Assembly: GCF_017876675.1 (NCBI RefSeq)
Contig: NZ_JAGIOI010000001.1
Span: forward strand, 1,860,001 to 1,924,000
Direction: 5' to 3'
Source of the DNA: Arthrobacter stackebrandtii
Lineage (GTDB): Bacteria > Actinomycetota > Actinomycetes > Actinomycetales > Micrococcaceae
DNA length: 64,000 bases
Every line of letters starts with the position of its first letter. Positions within the stretch are counted from its first letter, which is position 1. Position numbers and translations under genes: made by a program. The notes beneath the pieces were generated by a model, which saw only the letters and a program-made list of their open reading frames with translations, ran no database searches and was not told the DNA's origin. This document shows, one piece after another, positions 42,667-51,594 of this stretch.

Positions 42667-44120
42667 TAAGTGGCGGGTGCTGTCTGTTTGGCAGGCCGCA
42701 TGCTTGGATCGGAGCCGCCCGGCGCTGCTGTCCGCGGAATGAATGCGGCTAGCACGGCGGACAGGACCGCGGCGCCGACGGCGATCGTGAACGTGACCCG
42801 GAACGCGCCCAGCGTGGGCAGCGAGAGCGGGCCCACGGACATGGTCATGGACGCGAGCACGACGCTCATGACCGCGGCCGAGGTGGAGGTGCCGATGGCG
42901 CGCATGAGCGAGTTCAGCCCGTTCGCGGCACCGGTTTCGGTGACCGGAACGGCGCCCATGATGAGGGCGGGCATCGCCGCAAAGGCCAGCCCGACGCCGG
43001 CGCTGATGACCATCGAGGAGACAATGACCTGCCACATCTCGGCGTTCAGGAACAGCGCCACGGCGTAGCCTGCGGCGATGACCAGGGCGCCGAGAATCAG
43101 CGTGGTCTTGGGCCCGCGGCGGGCGGAGAGCCGCGCGGACACGGGGGAGAGCGCCATCATGACCAGTCCGCCCGGGGCCAGCGCCAGGCCGGTCATGAGC
43201 ATCGACTGCCCCAGCCCGTAACCCGTGGCGGCGGGCGCCATGAGAAGCTGCGGGAAGATCAGCGACGTCCCGTACATGGCAAAGCCGATCATGATGGATG
43301 CCAGGTTGGTGAACAGCACCTGCGGCCGGGCGCTGACGCGCAAATCAACCAGCGGCGCCGGAATCCGCAACTCGTAGAATCCCCACGCGAGCAGCGCCAC
43401 GGCGGCGAAGGCGAACATCCCCAGGGTGGGCAGGGAGCCCCACCCCCACCCGCCGCCCTTGGTGACGGGAACCAGCAGGGCGAGCAGGCCAACAGCGAGA
43501 CCCAGCGAACCGACGCCGTCGAACTTGGCAGGGGTGCGCACGGCGGATTCCGGCAGCACCAGCCAGACCGCGGCCAGGCAGCTGAGCCCCAGCGCCGCGG
43601 CAGCCCAGAACAGCACCTGCCAGTTGGCGCTCTGCGCGATGAAGGCGGCCAGCGGCAGGCCGACCGCACCGCCCACCCCCATCGTGGCGCTCATGGTGGC
43701 GATCGCCGGGCCCACCCGCGCCGGGGGCAGGAGGTCGCGCATGATGCTGATCCCCAGCGGAATGGCGCCCATGGCCAGGCCCTGCAGGGCGCGGCCGGCC
43801 ACCACGATCGTGAGCGAATCCGTCAGCGCACACAGCACCGAGCCCGCCACCATCGCGGCCAGGCTCAGCAGCAGGATCCGGCGCTTGCCGAACATGTCGC
43901 CCAGGCGGCCGCCAATCGGGGTCACCACGGCGCCCGCCAAAAGGGTGGCCGTGATGGCCCAGGAGGCGTTCGCGGCGGTGGTGTTGAGCATGCCGGGCAG
44001 GCCGGGGATCAACGGGATGATCAAGGTCTGCATGAGCGAGACCACGATCCCGCAGAATGCCAAGGTGGTGACGACTGCCCGCGGGGAAGGGGTGCGTGCT
44101 GCGGTCTTGCTGGTGGTCAC
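42666..44120 (-). CDS. MFS multidrug transporter (DHA2-like)
   Basis: A membrane protein of 484 residues with about fourteen hydrophobic segments. The family signatures GGRLGDMFGKRRILLLSLA (motif A loop) and GRALQGLAMGAIPLGISI (motif B/C region) indicate a drug:H+ antiporter of the 14-TM type. It exports a hydrophobic compound. It is divergent from a MarR-type repressor, with a 35-bp palindrome between them, which strongly suggests that the repressor controls it. The start at 44120 has CCTGAGGAA-like purines near the promoter but no clear Shine-Dalgarno. Confidence 0.92.
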   Translation of the reverse strand: MTTSKTAARTPSPRAVVTTLAFCGIVVSLMQTLIIPLIPGLPGMLNTTAANASWAITATLLAGAVVTPIGGRLGDMFGKRRILLLSLAAMVAGSVLCALTDSLTIVVAGRALQGLAMGAIPLGISIMRDLLPPARVGPAIATMSATMGVGGAVGLPLAAFIAQSANWQVLFWAAAALGLSCLAAVWLVLPESAVRTPAKFDGVGSLGLAVGLLALLVPVTKGGGWGWGSLPTLGMFAFAAVALLAWGFYELRIPAPLVDLRVSARPQVLFTNLASIMIGFAMYGTSLIFPQLLMAPAATGYGLGQSMLMTGLALAPGGLVMMALSPVSARLSARRGPKTTLILGALVIAAGYAVALFLNAEMWQVIVSSMVISAGVGLAFAAMPALIMGAVPVTETGAANGLNSLMRAIGTSTSAAVMSVVLASMTMSVGPLSLPTLGAFRVTFTIAVGAAVLSAVLAAFIPRTAAPGGSDPSMRPAKQTAPAT

Positions 44121-44141
44121 GTGGCTCCTGAGGAATTATGC

Positions 44142-44176
44142 TTATGTATGATGCAAACGGTTTGTATTCTACATAA
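44142..44176. promoter_or_regulatory. 35-bp imperfect palindrome, probable MarR operator
   Basis: TTATGTATGATGCAAAC and GTTTGTATTCTACATAA are inverted around a central G, with 14 of 17 positions matching. It lies between the divergent MFS and MarR genes and is AT-rich in a GC-rich setting, which fits a MarR-dimer site controlling both promoters. Confidence 0.75.
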
Positions 44177-44195
44177 GGATGGGGTCGTCGGTTTC

Positions 44196-44672
44196 ATGGA
44201 ACGCAACGCACCGGTATTGCAGGGGCTGGAATACGAGCTCATGCTGTTCTCCCGCTACTACCTACGCCCGCACCACAACGGCGACAAGGTTCTGGACCGC
44301 TCGGCCTCGGTCCTGCTTAGCCGGCTCGAAAATGCGCCGTCCATGACGCTGAAGGAACTTGCCGGCGCCCTGCGCCTGGACATCTCCACCGTGCACCGGC
44401 AGGTGGCCGCGCTACTGCGCCAAGAGCTGCTGTGCTATGCCCAAAACGACGGCGGTGAGCTCGCCCGCCGCGTCCAGCCCACGCCGGCCGGGCTGGCGGC
44501 TTTGGCTCAAACTCGAGGTGTTTATCAAGAAGGTATTGGGCGGGTGATTGAAGCGTGGCCCAGTGAAAAACGGGCACAGTTCTTGGCTTTGCTACGGGAC
44601 TTTAACGAGGGTGTTGAGGTTCTTGAGGGCGGCTCCTGGCCGCGATCGTCAAATGGAGAATGTCAGATATAG
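44196..44672 (+). CDS. MarR-family transcriptional regulator
   Basis: A protein of 158 residues with a winged helix-turn-helix core: SMTLKELAGALRLDISTVHR (recognition region), AALLRQELLCYAQND and ARRVQPTPAGLAALA (wing). The length fits MarR. ATG 44196 is preferred because the frame upstream passes through the operator palindrome; ATG 44148 and 44151 would give an N-terminal extension with no homology. It is the likely repressor of the divergent MFS exporter. Confidence 0.88.
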   Translation: MERNAPVLQGLEYELMLFSRYYLRPHHNGDKVLDRSASVLLSRLENAPSMTLKELAGALRLDISTVHRQVAALLRQELLCYAQNDGGELARRVQPTPAGLAALAQTRGVYQEGIGRVIEAWPSEKRAQFLALLRDFNEGVEVLEGGSWPRSSNGECQI

Positions 44673-44864
44673 GATAATTTGCTGCTTGCCCTTACATATT
44701 CTCAACGGCCAGTTTAGACTGGCTGGAACCCCGCCACTGGATGCCTCTCCCGCCGCAGTCATGTGTTTGGATTCGCGCCAAAATTCGTGACCGGGGCTGT
44801 TTTCTCGTTGCACTAGGGGGCGTCAACAGATGCTTCCTGAACTAACTAGGAAGGAGCAATATCC

Positions 44865-46076
44865 ATGTCAGGAAACAAGGCCGTTGCCTACAAGGGGCCG
44901 GGCGTCGTCGAGGTCATCGACATCGACTACCCAACGTTTGAACTCAAGGACGGACCGGGCGTCAACCCGGCCAATGTGGGGCGAAAGGTTCCCCACGGCG
45001 TCATCCTGCGCACTGTGGCCACCAACATTTGCGGCTCCGACCAGCACATGGTGCGAGGACGCACCACGGCTCCCACCGACCTGGTCCTCGGCCACGAGAT
45101 CACCGGTGAAGTGGTTGAAGTTGGCCCGGATGTTGAATTCATCAAGGTCGGCGACATCTGCTCCGTCCCCTTCAACATCTCCTGCGGACGCTGCCGCAAC
45201 TGCAAGGAGCGCAAGACCGGCATCTGCCTGAACGTGAACCCCGACCGGCCGGGCAGCGCCTACGGTTACGTCGACATGGGCGGCTGGGTCGGTGGTCAGG
45301 CCGAATATGTTCTGGTTCCCTACGCTGACTGGAACCTGCTCAAGTTCCCGGACCGGGATCAGGCCCTTGAGAAGATGCTGGATCTGACCATGCTCTCGGA
45401 TATCTTCCCGACTGGCTTCCACGGCGCAGTGTCGGCCGGGGTTGGCGTCGGGTCCACCGTCTACGTTGCCGGTGCCGGACCTGTGGGCCTCGCAGCGGCG
45501 ACCAGCGCGCACCTGCTGGGCGCCGCCGTCGTGATTGTCGGTGACATGAACGCGGACAGGCTCGCCCAGGCCCGCACCTTTGGTTGTGAAACCATCGACC
45601 TGACCCAAGGCGACCCCGGCGCCCAGATCGAGCAGCTGCTCGGGGTGCCCGAGGTTGACTGCGCGGTCGACGCCGTCGGTTTCGAGGCAAGGGGCCACGG
45701 CCACGGTGCGGGAGAGGCGCCGGCCACGGTGCTGAACTCGCTCATGGACATCACCGCCGCCGGCGGGTCCCTGGGCATTCCGGGCCTGTACGTGACGGGT
45801 GATCCGGGTGGCATTGACGCTGCCGCGCAAAAAGGGGCGCTGAGCCTGAGCCTTGGCACGGGCTGGGCGAAGTCGCTGTCCTTCACCACAGGCCAGTGCC
45901 CGGTCATGAAGTACAACCGCGGCCTGATGATGGCGATCCTGCACGACAAGGTCTCCATCGCCAGAAACGTCAACGCGCAGGCCATCTCCCTGACCGATGC
46001 GCCGCGCGGCTATGCCGAGTTCGACGCCGGTGCAGCCACCAAATACGTCCTGAACCCGAACGGGTACCTGAACTAG
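44865..46076 (+). CDS. fdhA: Glutathione-independent formaldehyde dehydrogenase (zinc-dependent MDR family)
   Basis: A protein of 403 residues. The zinc-site motifs are NICGSDQHMVRG and GHEITGEVVEVG, with structural-zinc cysteines in SCGRCRNCKERKTGICLN. Nucleotide binding is at VYVAGAGPVGLAAATSAHLL. The insertion MLSDIFPTGFHGAVSAGV and overall length match the Pseudomonas putida-type formaldehyde dehydrogenase, which oxidises formaldehyde to formate with tightly bound NAD. AAGGAGC lies before the ATG. The gene is transcribed alone and ends in a long hairpin. Confidence 0.93.
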   Translation: MSGNKAVAYKGPGVVEVIDIDYPTFELKDGPGVNPANVGRKVPHGVILRTVATNICGSDQHMVRGRTTAPTDLVLGHEITGEVVEVGPDVEFIKVGDICSVPFNISCGRCRNCKERKTGICLNVNPDRPGSAYGYVDMGGWVGGQAEYVLVPYADWNLLKFPDRDQALEKMLDLTMLSDIFPTGFHGAVSAGVGVGSTVYVAGAGPVGLAAATSAHLLGAAVVIVGDMNADRLAQARTFGCETIDLTQGDPGAQIEQLLGVPEVDCAVDAVGFEARGHGHGAGEAPATVLNSLMDITAAGGSLGIPGLYVTGDPGGIDAAAQKGALSLSLGTGWAKSLSFTTGQCPVMKYNRGLMMAILHDKVSIARNVNAQAISLTDAPRGYAEFDAGAATKYVLNPNGYLN

Positions 46077-46090
46077 GCAGGGCAGGAAAC

Positions 46091-46160
46091 GGCGCGGAGG
46101 CCGTCGTTAAGGTTGGAGGCCCGTCAACAGGCCTCCAACCTTAACGACTGCCTCCGTGCC
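46091..46160. terminator. 31-bp near-perfect hairpin after the formaldehyde dehydrogenase
   Basis: Arms 46091-46121 and 46130-46160 pair over 31 bases with two mismatches (inner 19 perfect: GTCGTTAAGGTTGGAGGCC with its complement) around an 8-base loop. It lies between the convergent dehydrogenase and Stealth genes. There is no strong U-tract. Confidence 0.75.
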
Positions 46161-46177
46161 CTACTGTGCCGCACCGG

Positions 46178-47731
46178 CTATTTTTCCCAGGGTGCCTTGA
46201 ACGGGAAGTACTTTTCCAGGAATTCGGTCAAGAGTTCCCGCCTCACCTCCGCCGGGGCGTCGCCGAAGCTGCCGTCGTTGAGGCAGAGGAAATCCGACTG
46301 CCGGTCCTTCAGGATGCGCGGCAGTCCGCCCAGCCCCGCCATGTTGGCCGTGTCCACATAGATGCCCGTGCCGTCGTGGTGCATGACGGCACGCCCCGTG
46401 AGCATGGCGTAGTAGTGGTACAGCGAGTTCGTCACCGAGATGTTGTCCGCGGCCCGGAAGGTGCTGGCCGCGGTGGCCTTGAACTCGTCCGGGAATTCGC
46501 GTTCCAGTTCGGCCATGACCGAGCGCCGCAGCGGCGCGGCGCTGTGTTCGAGGTGGTGTGTCGTAAACGCGCCGAACCTGTCCCAGAGCAGCCGCCGGTT
46601 GACCCTCGCCGAGTTCTCAAAGCCGCTGCGCTCAACGTCGCTTTCTCCCAGGCCGATGCGGTTGGGGGAGAGCATGAAGCGAGTGATGCCCCCGGGCGTG
46701 AAGAACAGTTCCGGTGAGAGCGGCCGGCCAAAAAACATGTCGTCGTTGGAATATAAAAAGTGTTCGGACAGGCCCTTGATGTGGTGCAGCTGGGACTCCA
46801 CGGCCATGGAATTGTGTGTGGGCAGCACCGACGGGTCGGCAAAATGCTCGACGCTGCGGACCAGTGCGACCTTTGGGTGCTCGGCCAGCCAGGCCGGGGC
46901 GGGGGAGTCCGTGGCAATGAAGATGCGCCGCACCCACGGTGCGAAGAGGTGCACGGAGCGGAGCGCGTACTTCAGCTCGTCCACCTGCCGGAACCGTGAT
47001 TCGTGGCCGTCGCCCTCGCCGAGCACGGCGTCCGCCTCCAGTTGCAGCCGGGCCTGACGGTAGGCGGGCGCGCTGCCGTCCACCCAGGAAAACACCATGT
47101 CGATGTCGAAGCGGACGTCAAAGGCGTGGTCGATGAACATGTTCTCAATGGTCGGCCAGGCCATGCCGTGGCGGTCCACCGTGCTGCGCCGGGTGTCGCG
47201 GGGATCGATGCTGCGCCGGGTCAGCGAGTTCTCCAGCGGCAGGTCGATCCGATCTTCCGAGAAGGCCCAGAATTCCAGCTGTACGGCCCAGGCTGCCCCG
47301 TAGTAGAGGCCGCCCGCAGGTTCCACGCGCGGGCGGAACACCCTGACGATCCGGGTGGCGGGGTCCCCCGCCAGCGATCCGTCCGCCAGCAGAACCGTTG
47401 ACTTTGCCGTGTCCACGCTGCGTGCATAAAACGGTTCGTCCGCAAACGCCGCAGCCAAGGCCTGCGCAACCCCGGCCCGGGCGGAGGAGGCGACGGCCAG
47501 CACCGGGCGCTCGTCGTTTCCGCGGACCAAAAGGTACTCAATGCCGCTGGCATCCAGCACGCCGCGCACCGCCAGCAGGTCCGCCACCATGGCCTGCTGC
47601 GGCGTCAGCCCGCCCGTGTTGGCCAGGGCCAGGCGTCCGCGGTGCATGAGCACGTCGGGGCGGGCGTCCAGGATGGCGGCGGCACGTGAAGGGTCTGTGC
47701 GTGGATGGTTGCTGGCGGGCGGCGTGGACAA
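46178..47731 (-). CDS. Stealth-family sugar-phosphotransferase (capsular hexose-1-phosphate transferase)
   Basis: A protein of 517 residues. The four conserved regions of Stealth proteins are visible in order: DIDMVFSWVDGSAPAYRQAR (CR1), SRFRQVDELKYALRSVHLFAPWV (CR2, with RRIFIATD), FLYSNDDMFFGRPL and FFTPGG (CR3), and TNSLYHYYAMLTGRA (CR4). These enzymes add hexose-1-phosphate units to surface polysaccharides and are also proposed to help hide bacteria from the host immune system. The TTG at 47731 is chosen because AGGAG precedes it at about nine bases, and the upstream frame is unsupported. No other capsule gene adjoins it, so it stands alone. Confidence 0.88.
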   Translation of the reverse strand: MSTPPASNHPRTDPSRAAAILDARPDVLMHRGRLALANTGGLTPQQAMVADLLAVRGVLDASGIEYLLVRGNDERPVLAVASSARAGVAQALAAAFADEPFYARSVDTAKSTVLLADGSLAGDPATRIVRVFRPRVEPAGGLYYGAAWAVQLEFWAFSEDRIDLPLENSLTRRSIDPRDTRRSTVDRHGMAWPTIENMFIDHAFDVRFDIDMVFSWVDGSAPAYRQARLQLEADAVLGEGDGHESRFRQVDELKYALRSVHLFAPWVRRIFIATDSPAPAWLAEHPKVALVRSVEHFADPSVLPTHNSMAVESQLHHIKGLSEHFLYSNDDMFFGRPLSPELFFTPGGITRFMLSPNRIGLGESDVERSGFENSARVNRRLLWDRFGAFTTHHLEHSAAPLRRSVMAELEREFPDEFKATAASTFRAADNISVTNSLYHYYAMLTGRAVMHHDGTGIYVDTANMAGLGGLPRILKDRQSDFLCLNDGSFGDAPAEVRRELLTEFLEKYFPFKAPWEK

Positions 47732-47774
47732 GGAAGGGTCTCCTGAAGGCTGGAGCGGGGTGGCCTGTCCGAGC

Positions 47775-49157
47775 CTACCGCGTCGGAACCTGGCCCAGCC
47801 TGAACACGTTGTCCGGGTCAAAGTGCCGTGCCAGTGAGGACAGTCGGTCCAGAACTGGGGCGGTGTAGTTGGCGGCAAAGCCCCCGGCGCCGCTGCCCGA
47901 AGAGAAGTTCGGCAGTGTGCCATCATATGCCGACGCGGACATGTGTTGCTGCAGTGCCACGGACGCGTCGGCAATGGCGGGAAGTTCCGGCGGGGCACCA
48001 ACGCCCACTGTGTACAGCCCGTACCCGGCCTGGCGGTGGCAGAGTGCGCTGGGAACCTCGGGCTCCTCCGCCAGCGCCCCGCCGAATTGGCGGATCTCCA
48101 CCATGAGCTGGGGCGAGCCGCTGTCCGGCCCGGCCGCGTCCAGCAGCGTGTCGGCGGCCCCGGCCGTAAAGTCCGAGAGCAGCATGGAGCCTTCGGCCGC
48201 GGGAAGCGCATCCTCGGGGTCGGAGTGCACCAGCCCGATCATCGAGGACGGAATGAGGCCCACCATGTCCATGATCGGCACCCCGGCCGAGCGCATCGGC
48301 GCAAGCCAGGTTGCGCCGTCGTCGGCATTTCCCGTGTAGACATAGCGGACGGACACCGTGAACCTGCCGGCGAGGGGCTCCGGCACGCCGGGCATGGGAG
48401 GCAGGTGCATGAGCGCCACGGAGGTGGTGGCCTCGGGCGGCAGGGGTGGGCACCATTGCGCCCAGGTGCGCAGGACGTGCGGGATGTCGTCGGTGCCGAA
48501 GAAGAGCGCGCCCGCGTAGATGTGCGCAAGCGGCAGCAACTCGAATTCCATGCCGGTGATGATGCCCAGTGAGCCCTTGCCGCCGCGCAGGCCCCAGAAA
48601 AGTTCGGGCTCCGTTGCGGCGGTGGCGTGGCGGAGCAACCCGTCGCCGGTCACGACGTCAAAGGAGAGGACCCGGTCCGATGCGGCGCCGAACGTCCGGG
48701 CCATGGGCCCGATCCCGCCACCGGAAGTGTAGCCGGCCACGCTGACGCCAGGCGCCGAGCCGCACAGGCCCACCAGGCCGGGATCGTGGCCGGCACCCAG
48801 CACCGTTTTCCAGGTGACCCCGGCGCCCGTGGCGGCCGTGCGGGCGTCCGTGTCGATGATGCAAGTGTCGAGCGAGCGCGTGTGGACCAGGAGTGCCCCG
48901 TCCATGGTGCTGGCGACGCCGTGGCCCGTGGCCTGGACCGCCACCGGCATCCCGTTGGCTGCAGCGAAGCCGACCGCCTCAGCCACGTCCTGCGCGCCGG
49001 CGGCCTCCACCACCGCTGCCGGGCTCGTGGCGACGGCCCTGTTCCAGGGCGTGGCGAGTTCGGCGTAGCCGGGGCCGCCGGGTTCAAGAAGGCTGCCGGC
49101 GAGTTTGCGGCGCAGCGCGTCAAATGAGGGGGCAGGGCTGTCGGGTTGAGCTTCCAT
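47775..49157 (-). CDS. FAD-dependent oxidoreductase, berberine-bridge-enzyme-like
   Basis: A protein of 460 residues. The N-terminal FAD-binding domain includes VAEAVGFAAANGMPVAVQAT, a typical PCMH FAD loop (GVSVAGYTSGGGIGPMARTFG) and WGLRGGKGSLGIITGMEF. The C-terminal BBE segment (FAANYTAPVLDRLSSLARHFDPDNVF) closes the protein. A His in the usual covalent-flavin position is replaced by the TGHGV motif region, so flavin attachment should be verified. It oxidises an unknown alcohol or sugar. GGAGG precedes the ATG. It is divergent from nothing nearby and follows the DoxX-like gene on the same strand. Confidence 0.88.
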   Translation of the reverse strand: MEAQPDSPAPSFDALRRKLAGSLLEPGGPGYAELATPWNRAVATSPAAVVEAAGAQDVAEAVGFAAANGMPVAVQATGHGVASTMDGALLVHTRSLDTCIIDTDARTAATGAGVTWKTVLGAGHDPGLVGLCGSAPGVSVAGYTSGGGIGPMARTFGAASDRVLSFDVVTGDGLLRHATAATEPELFWGLRGGKGSLGIITGMEFELLPLAHIYAGALFFGTDDIPHVLRTWAQWCPPLPPEATTSVALMHLPPMPGVPEPLAGRFTVSVRYVYTGNADDGATWLAPMRSAGVPIMDMVGLIPSSMIGLVHSDPEDALPAAEGSMLLSDFTAGAADTLLDAAGPDSGSPQLMVEIRQFGGALAEEPEVPSALCHRQAGYGLYTVGVGAPPELPAIADASVALQQHMSASAYDGTLPNFSSGSGAGGFAANYTAPVLDRLSSLARHFDPDNVFRLGQVPTR

Positions 49158-49285
49158 GGTGTCCTCCGCGGGAAAAGTGCTGTGTGAAAGACCCCCAGCC
49201 TTATCCCTAGGGTGCCACCGGCCGGGCGCTGTGGCTAGGGCCGCGGAGCAGATTTTTCCCCTGGCGCCCGACGGCGGAACCCTGC

Positions 49286-49708
49286 TTATTCTGCCGGCGC
49301 CGCCTTCTTGCGGTTGAAGATGAGCGCAACGGCAATCCCTGCAAGCCAGAAGTCCTTGGCCATGGCGGTGCCTGCGGGCGTGGGGCGAATCTTGTCGGCC
49401 TCCGTCATGCCCGGGGTCTTGAGGTAGGCGGCCACGAGGGCGCCGGAGAATCCGGCCAGGGCCAGCCCGGCCAGGCGGCTCGGGACGAACGGGGCAAGCA
49501 CGAACGCGCCCAGCCCAATTTCCGAATAGCTGAGGTACTTCCCGAAGGTCTCCGGGGCCAGTTGCCCGGCCTGGGGGATGACGCGCTGCGCGGCTTCCTG
49601 CAGCCCGGCCGCGTGTTCGGCCGGCAGGTTGCGCTTGCCGATCCCGGCGTTGAGGATGAAGGCCCCGGAAACGAGGCGGAGTGCTGCGTTGCTGATGCTG
49701 AATCCCAT
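49286..49708 (-). CDS. DoxX-like small membrane protein
   Basis: A protein of 140 residues with about four hydrophobic segments (FSISNAALRLVSGAFILNAG; IGLGAFVLAPFVPSRLAGLA; GTAMAKDFWLAGIAVALIFN) separated by short charged loops. The layout resembles DoxX/MauE-type quinone-related membrane proteins. The function is unknown. It has its own start with a purine-rich upstream stretch. The 273-bp gap to the divergent M28 peptidase gene shows no ORF, only probable promoters (CGTATCCTCGTATGTGCGG). Confidence 0.7.
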   Translation of the reverse strand: MGFSISNAALRLVSGAFILNAGIGKRNLPAEHAAGLQEAAQRVIPQAGQLAPETFGKYLSYSEIGLGAFVLAPFVPSRLAGLALAGFSGALVAAYLKTPGMTEADKIRPTPAGTAMAKDFWLAGIAVALIFNRKKAAPAE

Positions 49709-49981
49709 GGTGGCTCCCGCTGTCTGTGCTCGGTTGGTGCTGTTGCTTCAGCCTAAGGTTGCCTGCCCGCATTGGCTAGGCGCCGTGCGGGCGCGCCGCG
49801 GGGAACATCCATTCCGGGGGTGGAATGTGTCTGCGAGAGTGCAGCACCGCTGTCCAAAGGTCTCGTATCCTCGTATGTGCGGTAACGATTCCTTGTTTGC
49901 CCTATCGCGGGCCTTGGTGCCAGTGGAACATGTCTCGGGTCAGGAACAGCTCCCAACCCGGGAGCCACCCGAGGAGGAAAC

Positions 49982-51523
49982 ATGCAAGGAAGAGCATTGC
50001 TTGTAGCCGGGGTCATGGTTGCAGCCATGACTGTCCCGGTTTCGGCGGCATCTGCCGTGGATGACGTCAACACGGACAAGCTGCGCCAGGCCGTGACGGT
50101 GGGAGGCATCATGACCCACGAACGCGTGCTGCAGCGGATCGCCAACAGCAACGGCGGGACGCGGGCCTCAGGAACGCCGGGGTATGCGGCGTCCGCGGAC
50201 TACGTGAAAACAACCCTGAAGAAGGCCGGATACCGGGTCTCCGAGCAGGAGTTTGAGTTCCCCTTCTACCAGGAGGTGACCCCGGCGACGCTCAGCGAGC
50301 TGTCCCCAGTTGCCACGCCCATTGAGACGGAATCCATGCAGTACTCGGGCAGCGGGAACGTGACCGGCACCCTGGTTGCCACCACTAACGTGGTGATCCC
50401 GGCGACGCCGGAGCCCAGCTCGGCATCGGGCTGCGCGCCGTCGGACTTTGTGCCGGCATCCGCAACGGAACCGCAGGTGGCCCTCATCCAGCGCGGGACC
50501 TGCACCTTCGGTGAAAAGGTGGCCAACGCCGCCGCCGCCGGCTACGACGCCGCGGTGATCTTCAACGAAGGCAACCCCGGGCGGACGGAACTGCTCAGCA
50601 ACGTCACGCTCGGCGCCCCGGCCCCGTTCCCGGTGGTGGGCATCAGTTACGCCGACGGCGTCGCACTGTACAACGCCACCGCCTCCGGCCCCGTCAGTGT
50701 TGCCGTGGCCACGGACATCATTAATGAAACCCGCACTACGACGAACATCATCGCCGATTCCAAGAAGGGCAACCCCGACAAGACCGTCGTGGTCGGAGCC
50801 CACCTGGACTCGGTGCTGGAGGGTGCGGGCATCAACGACAACGGCAGCGGCACGAGTGTGCTGCTGGAGACCGCCGTCCAGATGGCCAAGGGGAAGGCCA
50901 AGGTCAAGCCTCGACAGATGGTCCGCTTCGCATTCTGGGGTGCGGAGGAATCCGGGCTTCTGGGTTCCGAGCACTACGTGGCCAGCCTGAGCAATGCGCA
51001 GCTGTCCACCATCTACGCAAACCTGAACTTCGACATGCTCGGCTCAACCAACTACGTGCGGTTCGTGTATGACGGCGACGGCTCGGCCGATCCCGACGGC
51101 GCAGGGGGCCCTCCGGGGTCCGCCCAGATCGAGTCGGTTTTCACCGACTATTTTGCCGGGCAGAACCTGGCCAGCGCACCCACGGCCTTTGACGGCCGCT
51201 CGGACTACGGCCCCTTCATTGAGGCCGGCATCCCCGCCGGTGGTTTGTTCAGCGGCGCGGAGGGCATCAAGACCGCGGACGAGGCAGCCGTCTACGGCGG
51301 GACCGCGGGGGAGCCGTACGACCCCTGCTACCACCAGGCCTGCGACTCCGTGAACAACCTGAGCACTGCGGCGTTGAATGAGCTGGGCGATGCCACAGCC
51401 CATGCCGTCATGACGCTGGCCATGTCCAAGACCGGCTTCTTCGAGGACGGCAGCAGGATGGCCCAGCGCAGGGAAGTGCCCGTCAGGGACTTTGACTACA
51501 GCGGCAGCCACATGGTGCGCTGA
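49982..51523 (+). CDS. Secreted M28-family aminopeptidase with PA domain
   Basis: A protein of 513 residues. The signal peptide is GRALLVAGVMVAAMTVPVSA, cleaved near AASA. A protease-associated (PA) domain follows (VALIQRGTCTFGEKVANAAA). The M28 catalytic core shows zinc ligands in VVVGAHLDSV (His, Asp), INDNGSGTSVLLE (Asp), WGAEESGLLGSEHYVAS (Glu-Glu), NFDMLGS (Asp) and CYHQACDSVNN (His). It is extracellular and removes N-terminal residues from peptides, as in Streptomyces aminopeptidase S-like enzymes. GAGGAAAC lies before the ATG. It is transcribed alone and ends in a hairpin. Confidence 0.93.
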   Translation: MQGRALLVAGVMVAAMTVPVSAASAVDDVNTDKLRQAVTVGGIMTHERVLQRIANSNGGTRASGTPGYAASADYVKTTLKKAGYRVSEQEFEFPFYQEVTPATLSELSPVATPIETESMQYSGSGNVTGTLVATTNVVIPATPEPSSASGCAPSDFVPASATEPQVALIQRGTCTFGEKVANAAAAGYDAAVIFNEGNPGRTELLSNVTLGAPAPFPVVGISYADGVALYNATASGPVSVAVATDIINETRTTTNIIADSKKGNPDKTVVVGAHLDSVLEGAGINDNGSGTSVLLETAVQMAKGKAKVKPRQMVRFAFWGAEESGLLGSEHYVASLSNAQLSTIYANLNFDMLGSTNYVRFVYDGDGSADPDGAGGPPGSAQIESVFTDYFAGQNLASAPTAFDGRSDYGPFIEAGIPAGGLFSGAEGIKTADEAAVYGGTAGEPYDPCYHQACDSVNNLSTAALNELGDATAHAVMTLAMSKTGFFEDGSRMAQRREVPVRDFDYSGSHMVR

Positions 51524-51533
51524 CGGCAGGAAG

Positions 51534-51594
51534 TGCCGCCGGTTGAAGCGAATGCCACAGTCATATCCGTGGCAAAAGCGTCAAACGGCGGCAT
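51534..51594. terminator. Probable bidirectional terminator
   Basis: TGCCGCCGGTT (51534) pairs with AACGGCGGCA (51584-51593), followed by TTTTT on the plus strand. The right arm overlaps the last codons of the convergent TetR gene. Confidence 0.6.
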
